NCBI GenBank assembly: GCA_945882755.1
Contig: CAMCWS010000056.1
Location: 1-13,743, forward strand
Source of the DNA: Bordetella parapertussis
GTDB taxonomy: Bacteria; Pseudomonadota; Gammaproteobacteria; Burkholderiales; Burkholderiaceae_C
Length of the DNA stretch: 13,743 nt
Reading direction: 5' to 3'
Positions 1-8,047 of this stretch are shown here, piece after piece. The translations under genes and the position numbers were made by a program. The stretch's first letter is position 1; each line of letters begins with the position of its first letter. The notes under the pieces were generated by a model, which was given only the letters and a program-made list of their open reading frames with translations, made no database searches and had not been told where the DNA came from.

Positions 1-414
<414 letters not shown>

Positions 415-473
415 TCAAGAAACTCATCAACTAAAGAAAGTAGCAGACGAGCCACTGGGGTCGGTAAGCTGCA

Positions 474-499
474 GATTGCTTCGCTGCGCTCGCAATGAC
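474..499 (-). repeat. Inverted copy of the REP-like repeat (copy 3)
   Basis: The reverse complement of 474-499 is identical over 26 bp to positions 2-27 and 32-57. It lies 59 bp after the GIY-YIG stop codon and in opposite orientation to copies 1 and 2, so the nuclease gene sits between inverted repeats. Confidence 0.85.
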
Positions 500-515
500 A
501 GCAGAGGCAAAGACG

Positions 516-545
516 GGGGATTGCTTCGCTTCGCTCGCAATGACG
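516..545 (-). repeat. Inverted copy of the REP-like repeat (copy 4)
   Basis: The reverse complement of 516-545 matches the full 30-bp unit of copy 1 with one substitution (gcgaagcg for gcgcagcg). It ends 21 nt before the moaA start. A partial echo of the repeat end, aatgacggg, recurs at 558-566, next to the moaA ATG. Read in the moaA frame, this copy would encode [10 protein letters not shown], a typical translation artefact of such repeats. Confidence 0.85.
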
Positions 546-566
546 GGCATCGGGCACAATGACGGG

Positions 567-1724
567 ATGTCAGAACGTGTCATTTCTCTCTTCGATCTTC
601 GCAACCGCCCTGCCGTCATTCCGGCCACGCCCATCCCAGCCTCCGGCCTGCTCGGCGACCAACGCGGCCGACCCTTGCGGGACCTGCGCATCAGCGTGAC
701 CGACCGCTGCAACTTCCGCTGCAACTACTGCATGCCTAAGGAAGTGTTCAACAACGATTACAAATACCTGCCGCATTCATCGCTTCTAAGCTTTGAAGAA
801 ATCACCCGCATCGCTTCGCTGTTTGTGGCGCATGGGGTGCAAAAACTGCGCTTGACGGGCGGCGAACCGCTGTTGCGCAAGAATTTGGAAGTGCTGATTG
901 AGCAATTGGCAGCTTTGCGAACACCTGAAGGCAAAGCTTTGGACTTGACGCTCACCACCAATGGCTCGCTGCTGCGCCGCAAAGCCGCAGGTTTGAAGGC
1001 CGCTGGTTTGCAGCGCGTGACGATCAGCTTGGATGGTTTGAATGACGACATCTTCCGCGCCATGAACGACGTGGACTTCCCCGTCGCCGATGTGTTGGAC
1101 GGCATCGAAGCTGCCAAAGAAGCGGGCTTGGGCCAAGACGCCAAAGGCGGCTTCAGCGGTTTGAAAATCAACATGGTGGTGAAGAAAAGCACCAACCTGA
1201 GCGAAATCATCCCCATGGCGCGGCACTTTCGCGGCAGCGGCCTCACACTTCGCTTCATCGAGTACATGGATGTGGGCGAGACCAACGGTTGGCAAATGGA
1301 CGAGGTGCTGCCCTCGGCTGAACTCATCAAGCTGCTGCAAGCCGAGTTCCCCTTGGTTCAACTCGAACCCTCGACTCCTGGCGAAACCGCACAGCGCTGG
1401 GGATACGCCAATGCCCAAGGCGAGTTCGACCCCAGTCTGGGCGAAGTAGGCGTCATCAGCAGCGTGACCCAAGCGTTTTGTGGCGACTGCAACCGCGCAC
1501 GCTTGTCTACCGAAGGACAGCTTTATCTGTGCTTGTTTGCGGCGACTGGCCACGATTTGCGCAGCCTGTTGCGCAACGGTGCCACAGACGCGGATATCGC
1601 GTCCGCCATTGGGCTGATTTGGCAACAGCGAGACGATCGCTACTCCGAGTTGCGCGGCCTGAACCTTCAGCCACTGCCCGCATCTGGCCAAAAGCGTGTC
1701 GAGATGAGCTACATCGGCGGTTGA
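567..1724 (+). CDS. moaA: GTP 3',8-cyclase MoaA (molybdenum cofactor synthesis step 1)
   Basis: MoaA is a radical-SAM enzyme that converts GTP to 3',8-cyclo-7,8-dihydro-GTP, the first step of molybdopterin synthesis. The N-terminal [4Fe-4S] motif CxxxCxxC is C48-C52-C55 ([10 protein letters not shown]). [10 protein letters not shown] is the SAM-binding GGEP segment. The second cluster motif is C305-G-D-C308 plus C322. The protein ends in Gly-Gly, as MoaA proteins do. At 385 aa it is slightly longer than usual because of an ~30-residue N-terminal lead ([10 protein letters not shown]...). The reading frame stays open back to 495, but that stretch is translated REP repeat, so I place the start at ATG 567, where homology-like sequence begins. 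The preceding acggg is only a weak ribosome site. Its stop overlaps the mobA start by one base (TGATG), implying one transcript and coupled translation. Its leader would contain two inverted REP copies. Confidence 0.95.
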   Translation: MSERVISLFDLRNRPAVIPATPIPASGLLGDQRGRPLRDLRISVTDRCNFRCNYCMPKEVFNNDYKYLPHSSLLSFEEITRIASLFVAHGVQKLRLTGGEPLLRKNLEVLIEQLAALRTPEGKALDLTLTTNGSLLRRKAAGLKAAGLQRVTISLDGLNDDIFRAMNDVDFPVADVLDGIEAAKEAGLGQDAKGGFSGLKINMVVKKSTNLSEIIPMARHFRGSGLTLRFIEYMDVGETNGWQMDEVLPSAELIKLLQAEFPLVQLEPSTPGETAQRWGYANAQGEFDPSLGEVGVISSVTQAFCGDCNRARLSTEGQLYLCLFAATGHDLRSLLRNGATDADIASAIGLIWQQRDDRYSELRGLNLQPLPASGQKRVEMSYIGG

Positions 1725-2350
1725 TGATCGCTCCAACGCCTGACAACATCACGGGCTGGGTGCTGGCCGGTGGTCAAGCCCAACGCATGGGCGGGGTAGA
1801 CAAAGGTTTGCAACTCTTCCAAGGTCAAGCCTTGGCATTACGCGCTGCACAGCGCTTGGCGTCACAAGTACATCTCGTGAAACTCAATGCGAATCGCCAT
1901 CTCCCAGACTATGCAAGCTGGGGCTACGACGTCCACGCCGATAGCTTGAGCGGTTTTGCAGGGCCTTTGGCTGGCATGCTGACAGGCTTGCAGCATTGCG
2001 CCACCGAATGGCTGCTATGCGTGCCTTGCGACAGTCCTTTTTTTCCGCTGGATTTGGCTTACCGCCTTGGCATGGCGGTGGATGCAGAACAGTCCACCAT
2101 GGCAGTTGCGTGGGCGCCCGAGGTCGATGCACAGGGGGACACGGTTTGCCGACCTCAACCGGTGTTTTGCTTGCTACACCGTTCTTTGCAAACAAGTCTG
2201 CGTGATTTTTTGCACAGTGGGGGACGCAAAATTGACGCTTGGACCACGCAACACGCCAATGCACGAATGGATTTCAACCTGCCCCACGATACCCGCCATG
2301 CGTTTGCCAACGCCAACACATGGCAAGAACTCAAGGACTTGGAAGGCTAA
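1724..2350 (+). CDS. mobA: Molybdenum cofactor guanylyltransferase MobA
   Basis: MobA attaches GMP from GTP to Mo-molybdopterin to form the guanine dinucleotide cofactor used by DMSO-reductase-type enzymes. Visible motifs in the 208-aa product are the nucleotide-binding LAGGQAQRMGGVDKG (14-28), GPLAGM (80-85), PCDSPF (101-106, D103 as likely metal ligand) and FNLPHD (184-189). The order and length are normal for the family. The ATG at 1724 overlaps the moaA stop in TGATG. The frame is open further upstream to 1478, but that part runs inside moaA in another frame and has no MobA character. The stop codon overlaps the end of the convergent RND pump gene by 4 bases, leaving no room for a terminator between the two operons. 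Confidence 0.93.
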   Translation: MIAPTPDNITGWVLAGGQAQRMGGVDKGLQLFQGQALALRAAQRLASQVHLVKLNANRHLPDYASWGYDVHADSLSGFAGPLAGMLTGLQHCATEWLLCVPCDSPFFPLDLAYRLGMAVDAEQSTMAVAWAPEVDAQGDTVCRPQPVFCLLHRSLQTSLRDFLHSGGRKIDAWTTQHANARMDFNLPHDTRHAFANANTWQELKDLEG

Positions 2351-5300
2351 GCGGTTTTGGCAGAAACCGTGTCTTCCTCGAAGACGGTTTGAATCGGCCC
2401 AGGCGTTCCCTTGCGGGCAAACAAGGAGTACATGGTGGGCACCACAAAAATGGTCAACAAGGTACCCAAGGACATGCCTCCCACAATCACCCAGCCAATT
2501 TGCTGACGGCTTTCTGAGCCAGCGCCAGTGGCCAAGGCCAAGGGAATGGCACCTAAAACCATGGCGCCAGTGGTCATCAAAATCGGGCGCAAACGCAAGG
2601 TGGCCGATTTGTGAACAGCGTCTATCGCACTCATGCCCGTCATGCGCAATTGGTTGGCAAACTCAACAATCAAAATGCCATGCTTGGTGATCAAGCCCAC
2701 CAAGGTAATCAGCCCAATTTGGCTGTACACATTCAAGGTGCTGCCCGTCCACTGCAAAGCCAACAAGGCCCCCACCATCGACAAAGGCACCGATAGCAAG
2801 ATCACAAACGGGTCGACAAAGCTCTCGAACTGCGCCGCCAACACCAAGAAAATGAACACCAAGGCCAACACAAACACGCCAGTCAGTGAACCAGATGACT
2901 GCACAAACTCTCGGGAATTGCCGTTGACATCGGTGGAGTAGCCCGTTTTGAGCACTCTGCCAGTGACCTCTTTCATGAAGGCCAAGGACTGGCCCAAAGA
3001 ATAGTTGGGGGCCAAATTGGCGGTGAAGCTGACGCTGCGCCGCTGTGCAAAGTGGTTGAGTTCACGCGGCACCACCACTTCTTTCATTTTCACCAAGGCC
3101 GACAAAGGCACCATGGTGTCGGCACGGCCTCGAACAAAAATCTTCTCAACATCCAAGGGTGTATTACGGTTCTTGGCCTCGGTCTGCACCACCACGTCGT
3201 ACTTCTCACCTTCGCGCTTGTATTGGGTCACGCTGCGACCGCCCATGGCGGTTTCCACCGCGCGGGCAATCACATCCACAGGGATGCCTAAATCAGCGGC
3301 ACGCTCACGGTCCACCTCTAAGCTGATCTCGGGCTTGTTCAAGCGCAAGTCCACATCCAAGCTGACGATGCCGGGGTTTTTAGCGATCTCATCTTGAAGG
3401 GTCTTGGTGACTTTGGCCAGGTTTTCATAGCTGTCGTTGGTCAATACCACAAAGTTGAAAGGCCGCTCGCGAAAGGCTTGCCCCAAAGAAGGCGGCGTGA
3501 TGGGAAAAGCCATTACGCCAGACATGCCACCCATGGCGGGCATCATTTCGCGTGCCATGTCCAAGGTACTGCGTTTGCGTTCATCCCAAGGCAAAGCGCC
3601 CAAGAACACAGCGCCTTGGGCCACAGTGGGGTTGCCCACCACCGCAAAGAATTTATCGAACTCGCTGTATTTGCGGCCGATTTTCTCCAACATATTGACG
3701 TACTTTTGGGTGTAGTCCAGCGTCGCGCCATCCGGTCCGTTGATGATGACCAAAATCACACCACGGTCTTCCATGGGGGCTAATTCGCTCTTGGCATTGA
3801 TGAACAAATGGTATGAGCCATAGGCTGCTAGCAGCATGACACCCACCACCAACCAGCGGCGTGAAAACTCGACACCTCCAAAGCGCCAAGCGGTCAAGGT
3901 CCAACGCAACACATGACCATAGCCTCGGGTGAGCGAATCAAGCACCTGCCCCATGCCTTTGTCAAAAAACGATGGCTTAGAGTTGTGCTTGAGGAGTTTG
4001 GAACACATCATGGGCGAGAGCGACAAAGCCACCACGCCTGAGACCATGACAGAACCGGCCAAGGCCAAGGCAAATTCGGCAAACAACCTGCCCGTGCGTC
4101 CTGGGGTAAAGGCCAAGGGCGCAAACACCGCCACCAAGGTCAGGGTCATGGCGACCACCGCAAAACCAATTTCGCGAACGCCCTTGATGGAAGCCGCAAA
4201 TGGCTCCATGCCCTCTTCGATGTAGCGGTAAATGTTTTCTAGCACCACGATGGAGTCGTCGACCACCAAACCAATTGCCAGCACCAGCGCCAACAGGGTG
4301 AGCGAGTTGATGGAAAAGCCAAACAAGGCCATCAGCGCAAAAGTGCCGATCAGTGATACGGGGATGGTGATCAGCGGAATGATGGAGGCTCTGAGGGTTC
4401 GCAAAAACACAAAGATGACCAAAGAAACCAAGGCCGCCGCCTCGAAGATGGTGATGAAAACCGCTTCAATAGACTTTTCAATGAACACCGAAGAATCGTT
4501 GGCAACTTCGATGTTCACGCCAGAGGGCAGGTTTTCCTTGATGCGCGGCATCATGGCGGTAATGGCTTTGCTCAACTCCAAAGGGTTGGCTGTGGAGTTA
4601 CGAAGAACGCCCAGCGCAATCGATTCGTTGCCGTTGTAGCGAACCGAAAATCGCTCTGCCAAGGGGCCTTGTTCTATGCGGGCCACGTCACTGAGTCGAA
4701 TAGCCATGCCATTGACGTTGCGAATCACAATGTCGGCAAATTCTTCGGGCGTGCGCAAATCGGTGGCGGTGGTGATGTTGAACTCACGCATCTGGCTCTC
4801 TACCCTGCCAGCCGGAACCTCTACATTGGACTTGCGCAAAGCGTCCTCGATGTCTTGGGTGGTCAGGCGGTAGGCGGCCAGACGGTCGGTGTCCAGCCAC
4901 ACCCGCATGGCGTATTTGCGCTCACCAAAAATACGCACGTCGGCAACACCAGGCGCGGTTTGCATCATCGGCTTGGCAATGCGGTTGGCCAAGTCGGTAA
5001 GTTGCAAGGTGTTCATGGTGTCTGAACTGAAGGACAACCAAATCACCGGTTGAGCATCAGCCTCCACCTTGGCAATCACAGGTTCATCGATACCCACGGG
5101 CAGTCGCTGACGAACGCGTGACACTTTGTCACGCACATCCGAGGCAGCGGCATCCGGGTCACGCGTTAACAAAAATTTAACGGTGATTTGACTTTGCTCT
5201 TGGCGGCTGATGGAGGTGATGACGTCCAAGCCCTCCACACCTGAGAGCGAGTCTTCCAGCACTTTGCTGACCTGCGACTCGACCACCGCGCTGGACGCAC

Positions 5301-5457
5301 CGACATAGCGGGTCTCTACGGTGACGGTAGGGTTGTCAATCTTGGGGTACTCGCGAATAACCAATCGGTTGAACGACACCACGCCGACCAACACAATCAG
5401 CAGGGACAAGACGGTGGCGAATACCGGTCGACGTATCGACAGCTCTGGCAATTGCAT
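2347..5457 (-). CDS. RND multidrug efflux transporter, inner-membrane pump (HAE-1 type)
   Basis: This 1036-aa protein has the size and architecture of AcrB/MexB-like proton-driven drug exporters. The N-terminal LSIRRPVFATVLSLLIVLVG forms TM1. A periplasmic porter domain follows. TM4 carries the proton-relay pair D400-D401 in GLVVDDSIVVLEN. A second half-repeat contains K925 in GLITKHGILIVEFA, equivalent to AcrB K940. Such pumps work as trimers with a periplasmic adaptor and an outer-membrane channel. The adaptor gene lies directly upstream, ending 1 nt before this start (TGA-g-ATG). I chose ATG 5457 because AGGA lies 6 nt before it and MQLPELSIRRPVF is the usual N-terminus; an in-frame ATG at 5496 would overlap the adaptor gene. 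No channel gene is present here, so a TolC-like protein from elsewhere is presumably used. The substrate cannot be told from sequence. Confidence 0.94.
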   Translation of the reverse strand: MQLPELSIRRPVFATVLSLLIVLVGVVSFNRLVIREYPKIDNPTVTVETRYVGASSAVVESQVSKVLEDSLSGVEGLDVITSISRQEQSQITVKFLLTRDPDAAASDVRDKVSRVRQRLPVGIDEPVIAKVEADAQPVIWLSFSSDTMNTLQLTDLANRIAKPMMQTAPGVADVRIFGERKYAMRVWLDTDRLAAYRLTTQDIEDALRKSNVEVPAGRVESQMREFNITTATDLRTPEEFADIVIRNVNGMAIRLSDVARIEQGPLAERFSVRYNGNESIALGVLRNSTANPLELSKAITAMMPRIKENLPSGVNIEVANDSSVFIEKSIEAVFITIFEAAALVSLVIFVFLRTLRASIIPLITIPVSLIGTFALMALFGFSINSLTLLALVLAIGLVVDDSIVVLENIYRYIEEGMEPFAASIKGVREIGFAVVAMTLTLVAVFAPLAFTPGRTGRLFAEFALALAGSVMVSGVVALSLSPMMCSKLLKHNSKPSFFDKGMGQVLDSLTRGYGHVLRWTLTAWRFGGVEFSRRWLVVGVMLLAAYGSYHLFINAKSELAPMEDRGVILVIINGPDGATLDYTQKYVNMLEKIGRKYSEFDKFFAVVGNPTVAQGAVFLGALPWDERKRSTLDMAREMMPAMGGMSGVMAFPITPPSLGQAFRERPFNFVVLTNDSYENLAKVTKTLQDEIAKNPGIVSLDVDLRLNKPEISLEVDRERAADLGIPVDVIARAVETAMGGRSVTQYKREGEKYDVVVQTEAKNRNTPLDVEKIFVRGRADTMVPLSALVKMKEVVVPRELNHFAQRRSVSFTANLAPNYSLGQSLAFMKEVTGRVLKTGYSTDVNGNSREFVQSSGSLTGVFVLALVFIFLVLAAQFESFVDPFVILLSVPLSMVGALLALQWTGSTLNVYSQIGLITLVGLITKHGILIVEFANQLRMTGMSAIDAVHKSATLRLRPILMTTGAMVLGAIPLALATGAGSESRQQIGWVIVGGMSLGTLLTIFVVPTMYSLFARKGTPGPIQTVFEEDTVSAKTA

Positions 5458-5458
5458 C

Positions 5459-6793
5459 TCAGTTCCTAGACTCGGCGACACGCAAAGCGGTGCCATCTTT
5501 TTGGAGTCGATGCTGGCCAGCCACCACCACCGTGTCCTGAGCGGTCAAGCCAGACAAAATTTCAACCCGCCCGGGGTGGCGAGCGCCCAACTTGACCTCG
5601 GTACGCAAGGACACCAGCTTGGTCTCTGGGGGCAAGGGACCGGCACCAGATACGGCCTCTGGTGGCACCGCACGAATCACAAATTGCTTGCCGGCCATGG
5701 GAACAAGGGCCTCTTCAGGTATGGACAAAGCCTCGTTTTTGAGTGCGAACAAGGCATTGACGCGGGCAAACATGCCTGGGCGCAAAGGACCTGCAGGCGT
5801 GAATTTTTCCATGGCTTGCGCAGGCCTTGGCGGACAGGCCGCGTCTGGGAGAGTGGGGCTGGGTAGGGCCACCGCGGGTTCCAAGGGTTTCAGGGTTGCC
5901 GCACCTTTTTTGGTGAGCGCTTCACCGGGGCCGTCATTGCGCAACACAGCTCTGACACTGATGGAGCGGCCATTGGCATCAATCAAGGGGTCAATCGCCT
6001 CGACACGGGCTTGGTAGGTACTTCCCGACAAGGCGTCAATCACCACCTCTACGGTTTGTTTGGGGGACAACTTGCTTTGGTAACGTTCTGGCAAGCGGAA
6101 ATCGACATACAGCTGCGTGAGGTCTTCCAAGTTCACCATGTCCGCGCCATCTTTGACAAAGTCGCCCACGTTGATATTGCGCAATCCCACGGTGCCGCTG
6201 AAAGGGGCCACGATGCGCATACGCTCCCAGCGGGCACAGGTAAGCGCCACCTGCGCTTGTGCCACTTGCAAACTGGCTTGGCTTTCATCAAGCGAACGCT
6301 GGGCAATAAAGCCTTTCTCGACCAACTCTTGGTTACGCTTGTGGTTAGCTTGAGCGATGGACATTTGCGCTTGCGCTTGTTGTATTTCAGCGCGTTGCAA
6401 GGTGTCATCGAGCTGCACCAGCATTTGCCCTTTGCGCACTTGGCTGCCGTCAGCAAAACCCAAAGCGACAACGCGGCCGGCAACTTCAGGGCGCAGTATG
6501 GTGTTTTGGCGAGATTTGAGCGTACCCACGGTTTGCGCATCGTCGCGCAAGGTGGATTGTTCGACTTTGGCGACTTCAACGCCCATGGCCCGAGGCGGTC
6601 CAGCGGGAGCACCACCAGGACCGGCCCCAGGTGCGCCAGCAGGCGCAGCAGGTTTAGCTCCTGCAGCAGGAGCGGCGACTGTGCCAGCGCTAACAGCGGC
6701 TGCAGAGGGTTTGTTTTGGTACCACCAGCCGCCTACAGCAGCCACCGCGATACCTACAACCGCTACAGCGGTGATCATGTTTTTCGAAGCCAT
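5459..6793 (-). CDS. RND efflux periplasmic adaptor (membrane fusion protein)
   Basis: This is the AcrA/MexA-type adaptor that links the downstream pump to an outer-membrane channel. In order the 444-aa protein shows: an N-terminal membrane anchor or signal (about 6-24) without lipobox cysteine; an Ala/Pro/Gly-rich linker (about 29-70); the first lipoyl half (RPEVAGRVVALGFADGSQVR, 101-120); an alpha-helical hairpin rich in Gln/Ala (about 130-190); the second lipoyl half (IVAPFSGTVGLRNINVGDFV, 194-213); and then the beta-barrel with RLPERY. The usual strand pair ISVRAVLRNDG and LRPGMFARV is separated by an unusual Pro/Ala-rich insert of about 45 residues (289-336). The ATG at 6793 has only a weak upstream ribosome site. 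A 22-bp palindrome lies 26-47 bp upstream. The gene is cotranscribed with the pump. Confidence 0.92.
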   Translation of the reverse strand: MASKNMITAVAVVGIAVAAVGGWWYQNKPSAAAVSAGTVAAPAAGAKPAAPAGAPGAGPGGAPAGPPRAMGVEVAKVEQSTLRDDAQTVGTLKSRQNTILRPEVAGRVVALGFADGSQVRKGQMLVQLDDTLQRAEIQQAQAQMSIAQANHKRNQELVEKGFIAQRSLDESQASLQVAQAQVALTCARWERMRIVAPFSGTVGLRNINVGDFVKDGADMVNLEDLTQLYVDFRLPERYQSKLSPKQTVEVVIDALSGSTYQARVEAIDPLIDANGRSISVRAVLRNDGPGEALTKKGAATLKPLEPAVALPSPTLPDAACPPRPAQAMEKFTPAGPLRPGMFARVNALFALKNEALSIPEEALVPMAGKQFVIRAVPPEAVSGAGPLPPETKLVSLRTEVKLGARHPGRVEILSGLTAQDTVVVAGQHRLQKDGTALRVAESRN

Positions 6794-6818
6794 AAGTGAT
6801 CAAAAACCCTTGAAAGTT

Positions 6819-6840
6819 ATCGGGTCATTATCAACCCGAT
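6819..6840. promoter_or_regulatory. 22-bp palindrome before the efflux operon, possible operator
   Basis: Two perfect 7-bp arms, atcgggt (6819-6825) and acccgat (6834-6840), flank an 8-bp centre. The palindrome overlaps the rnhA stop codon and ends 26 bp before the adaptor start. On the minus strand a perfect ttgaca (6851-6846) lies just upstream, and taatga or gataat lies within the palindrome; spacing (15 or 13) is short, so the promoter is uncertain. Dyads of this size near RND operon starts are often repressor operators, for example of TetR-family proteins, but no regulator gene is in this window. It could also be an RNA hairpin at the end of rnhA, though no U-run follows. Confidence 0.4.
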
Positions 6841-7277
6841 TGAACTGTCAAGACACCTTGGTTTGCTAAGGCATCAGCGCGTTCATTTCCGGGGTCGCCC
6901 GAATGACCTTTGACCCAGCGCCACTCAATGTGATGTCCGCTCTGAGACACCACTGAGTCCAATATTTGCCAAAGGTCGGCATTTTTCACCGGCTGTTTGG
7001 CTGCGGTTCTCCATCCCCGCGCTTTCCAACTGGGCAGCCATTCGGTGATGCCTTTGCGAACATACTCGCTGTCTAAATAGAGATGCACATGACAGGGGTG
7101 CTTCAAGGCTTGAAGCGCTTGAATGACTGCCATCAATTCCATGCGGTTGTTGGTGGTCAGCAATTCACCGCCAAACACATCACGCTCGGTCTCCCCGTAG
7201 CGTAAAAAAGCGCCCCAGCCGCCAGGGCCGGGGTTGCCTTTGCAAGCACCATCGGTATAAATAGTGACCAATTTCAT
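6831..7277 (-). CDS. rnhA: Ribonuclease HI
   Basis: RNase HI cuts the RNA strand of RNA-DNA hybrids, removing primers and R-loops in the cytoplasm. The 148-aa product is full length and has the complete catalytic set: D9 ([12 protein letters not shown]), E47 (NNRMEL), D69 (LYLDSEYV), H125 (KGHSG) and D135 (NERAD). The basic handle region typical of the E. coli enzyme is present ([20 protein letters not shown], 80-99). The start overlaps the methyltransferase stop by 4 bases (ATGA), which indicates translational coupling. rnhA next to this methyltransferase is a frequent arrangement in related bacteria (general knowledge). The last codons contain a ttgaca that may serve the downstream efflux operon. 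Confidence 0.97.
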   Translation of the reverse strand: MKLVTIYTDGACKGNPGPGGWGAFLRYGETERDVFGGELLTTNNRMELMAVIQALQALKHPCHVHLYLDSEYVRKGITEWLPSWKARGWRTAAKQPVKNADLWQILDSVVSQSGHHIEWRWVKGHSGDPGNERADALANQGVLTVQSG

Positions 7278-8047
7278 GGCCTGTGCTTGCTAGAGTTCAC
7301 TGTGGGAACGGCACTGACCGCGGTTTTGCGGGACGCCTTTTTCCATTGGGGACTGATGAGGTGCATGCCGCGTACGCGTTTAATGGCCACCAAAAAATAC
7401 ACCGAACCCAAAACGGGCCACCAACGGTCACCGGCTTTGTCCATCCATGCAAAGCGTTGCAACCATTTGTCCGACTCAAAAGAAGGTCGGTAAGCCCCAA
7501 AACACCCGCCTTCAATGTCAAAACTGAGTAAGCGCAACCAATCTCGCAAGCGCCAAGACGCAAGAAAGTCGACTTGTGGGGGCAAAAAGGGGGCCTGCCA
7601 CCCCAAGCGAGCATAGGCCTTGGCACGTTGTTGGCGAAGACCCCAAAGGCTCAGCGGGTTGAAGCCGCAAACCACCACGCGGCCATCGGGCACCAACACC
7701 CGTGCGACCTCACGCAAACAACTGTGCGGATCACGGCTGAGCTCCAGGGTGTGGGGCATGACCACCAAATCGAGGCTTTGCTCGGAAAAAGGCAGGGCCA
7801 CATCATCGGTCAACAAACTGGGCACAGCGCCCTTGGAGGGCTGGTTTTCGCTCACCCAGCAATGCCGTATGCGGCTGCTTTGCAGCGCAGGCAGGCTTGA
7901 TAAACCCAGTTGCAAAGCATGGTAGCCAAAGATGTCTGCAATGACCTTGTCAAACTGGCGAGACTCCCATTCGCGCAGGTAGGCGCCAGCAGGTGTTTTC
8001 AGCCAATCATTCAAGTCCAAAGAGGTTTCTATAATTTGAGGATCCAT
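7274..8047 (-). CDS. Class I SAM-dependent methyltransferase
   Basis: This 257-aa cytoplasmic protein has a Methyltransf_11-like core. [31 protein letters not shown] (about 81-111) is the acidic loop and motif region. [26 protein letters not shown] (about 111-136) is the typical post-motif strand with the P-D-G turn. The canonical GxGxG motif I is not evident: the region around 50-75 reads [20 protein letters not shown], so SAM binding may be divergent. A W/R-rich middle section ([20 protein letters not shown]) follows. The substrate is unknown. It overlaps rnhA by ATGA. Its ATG shares two bases with the divergent mltD start, and the upstream sequence, which is mltD coding, offers only a weak ribosome site (ttggt). 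Sure of fold, unsure of reaction. Confidence 0.85.
   Translation of the reverse strand: MDPQIIETSLDLNDWLKTPAGAYLREWESRQFDKVIADIFGYHALQLGLSSLPALQSSRIRHCWVSENQPSKGAVPSLLTDDVALPFSEQSLDLVVMPHTLELSRDPHSCLREVARVLVPDGRVVVCGFNPLSLWGLRQQRAKAYARLGWQAPFLPPQVDFLASWRLRDWLRLLSFDIEGGCFGAYRPSFESDKWLQRFAWMDKAGDRWWPVLGSVYFLVAIKRVRGMHLISPQWKKASRKTAVSAVPTVNSSKHRP
8030..8035 (+). promoter_or_regulatory. Possible -10 element for mltD
   Basis: A perfect tataat lies 11 nt before the mltD ATG, inside the 5' end of the divergent methyltransferase gene. Transcription from it would start at about 8042 and leave almost no leader, while gagg (8038-8041) would then lie partly upstream of the RNA start. No good -35 is visible at 16-18 nt. 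It may be chance. Confidence 0.25.

Noticed and set aside
495..566. Longer moaA starting at ATG 495
   Set aside because: The extra 24 codons are translated repeat sequence ([10 protein letters not shown]) and have no MoaA character. ATG 567 is in frame and precedes the plausible N-terminus.
786..1736. 316-codon open frame antisense to moaA
   Set aside because: It lies wholly opposite a confidently identified gene. Its His/Gln/Ala-rich composition is typical of a shadow frame, and no domain is visible.
2067..2690. 207-codon plus-strand frame spanning the mobA end and RND gene end
   Set aside because: It runs in a different frame through two real genes, is rich in Trp/Arg/Pro shadow residues, and has no recognisable motif.
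5458..5496. Upstream ATG 5496 for the RND pump
   Set aside because: It would add 13 residues that overlap the adaptor gene. ATG 5457 has AGGA before it and gives the family's usual N-terminus.
6819..6840. Palindrome read as a rho-independent terminator of rnhA
   Set aside because: The stem is only 7 bp and is followed by aactttc, not a T-run, so an operator-like role seems at least as likely.
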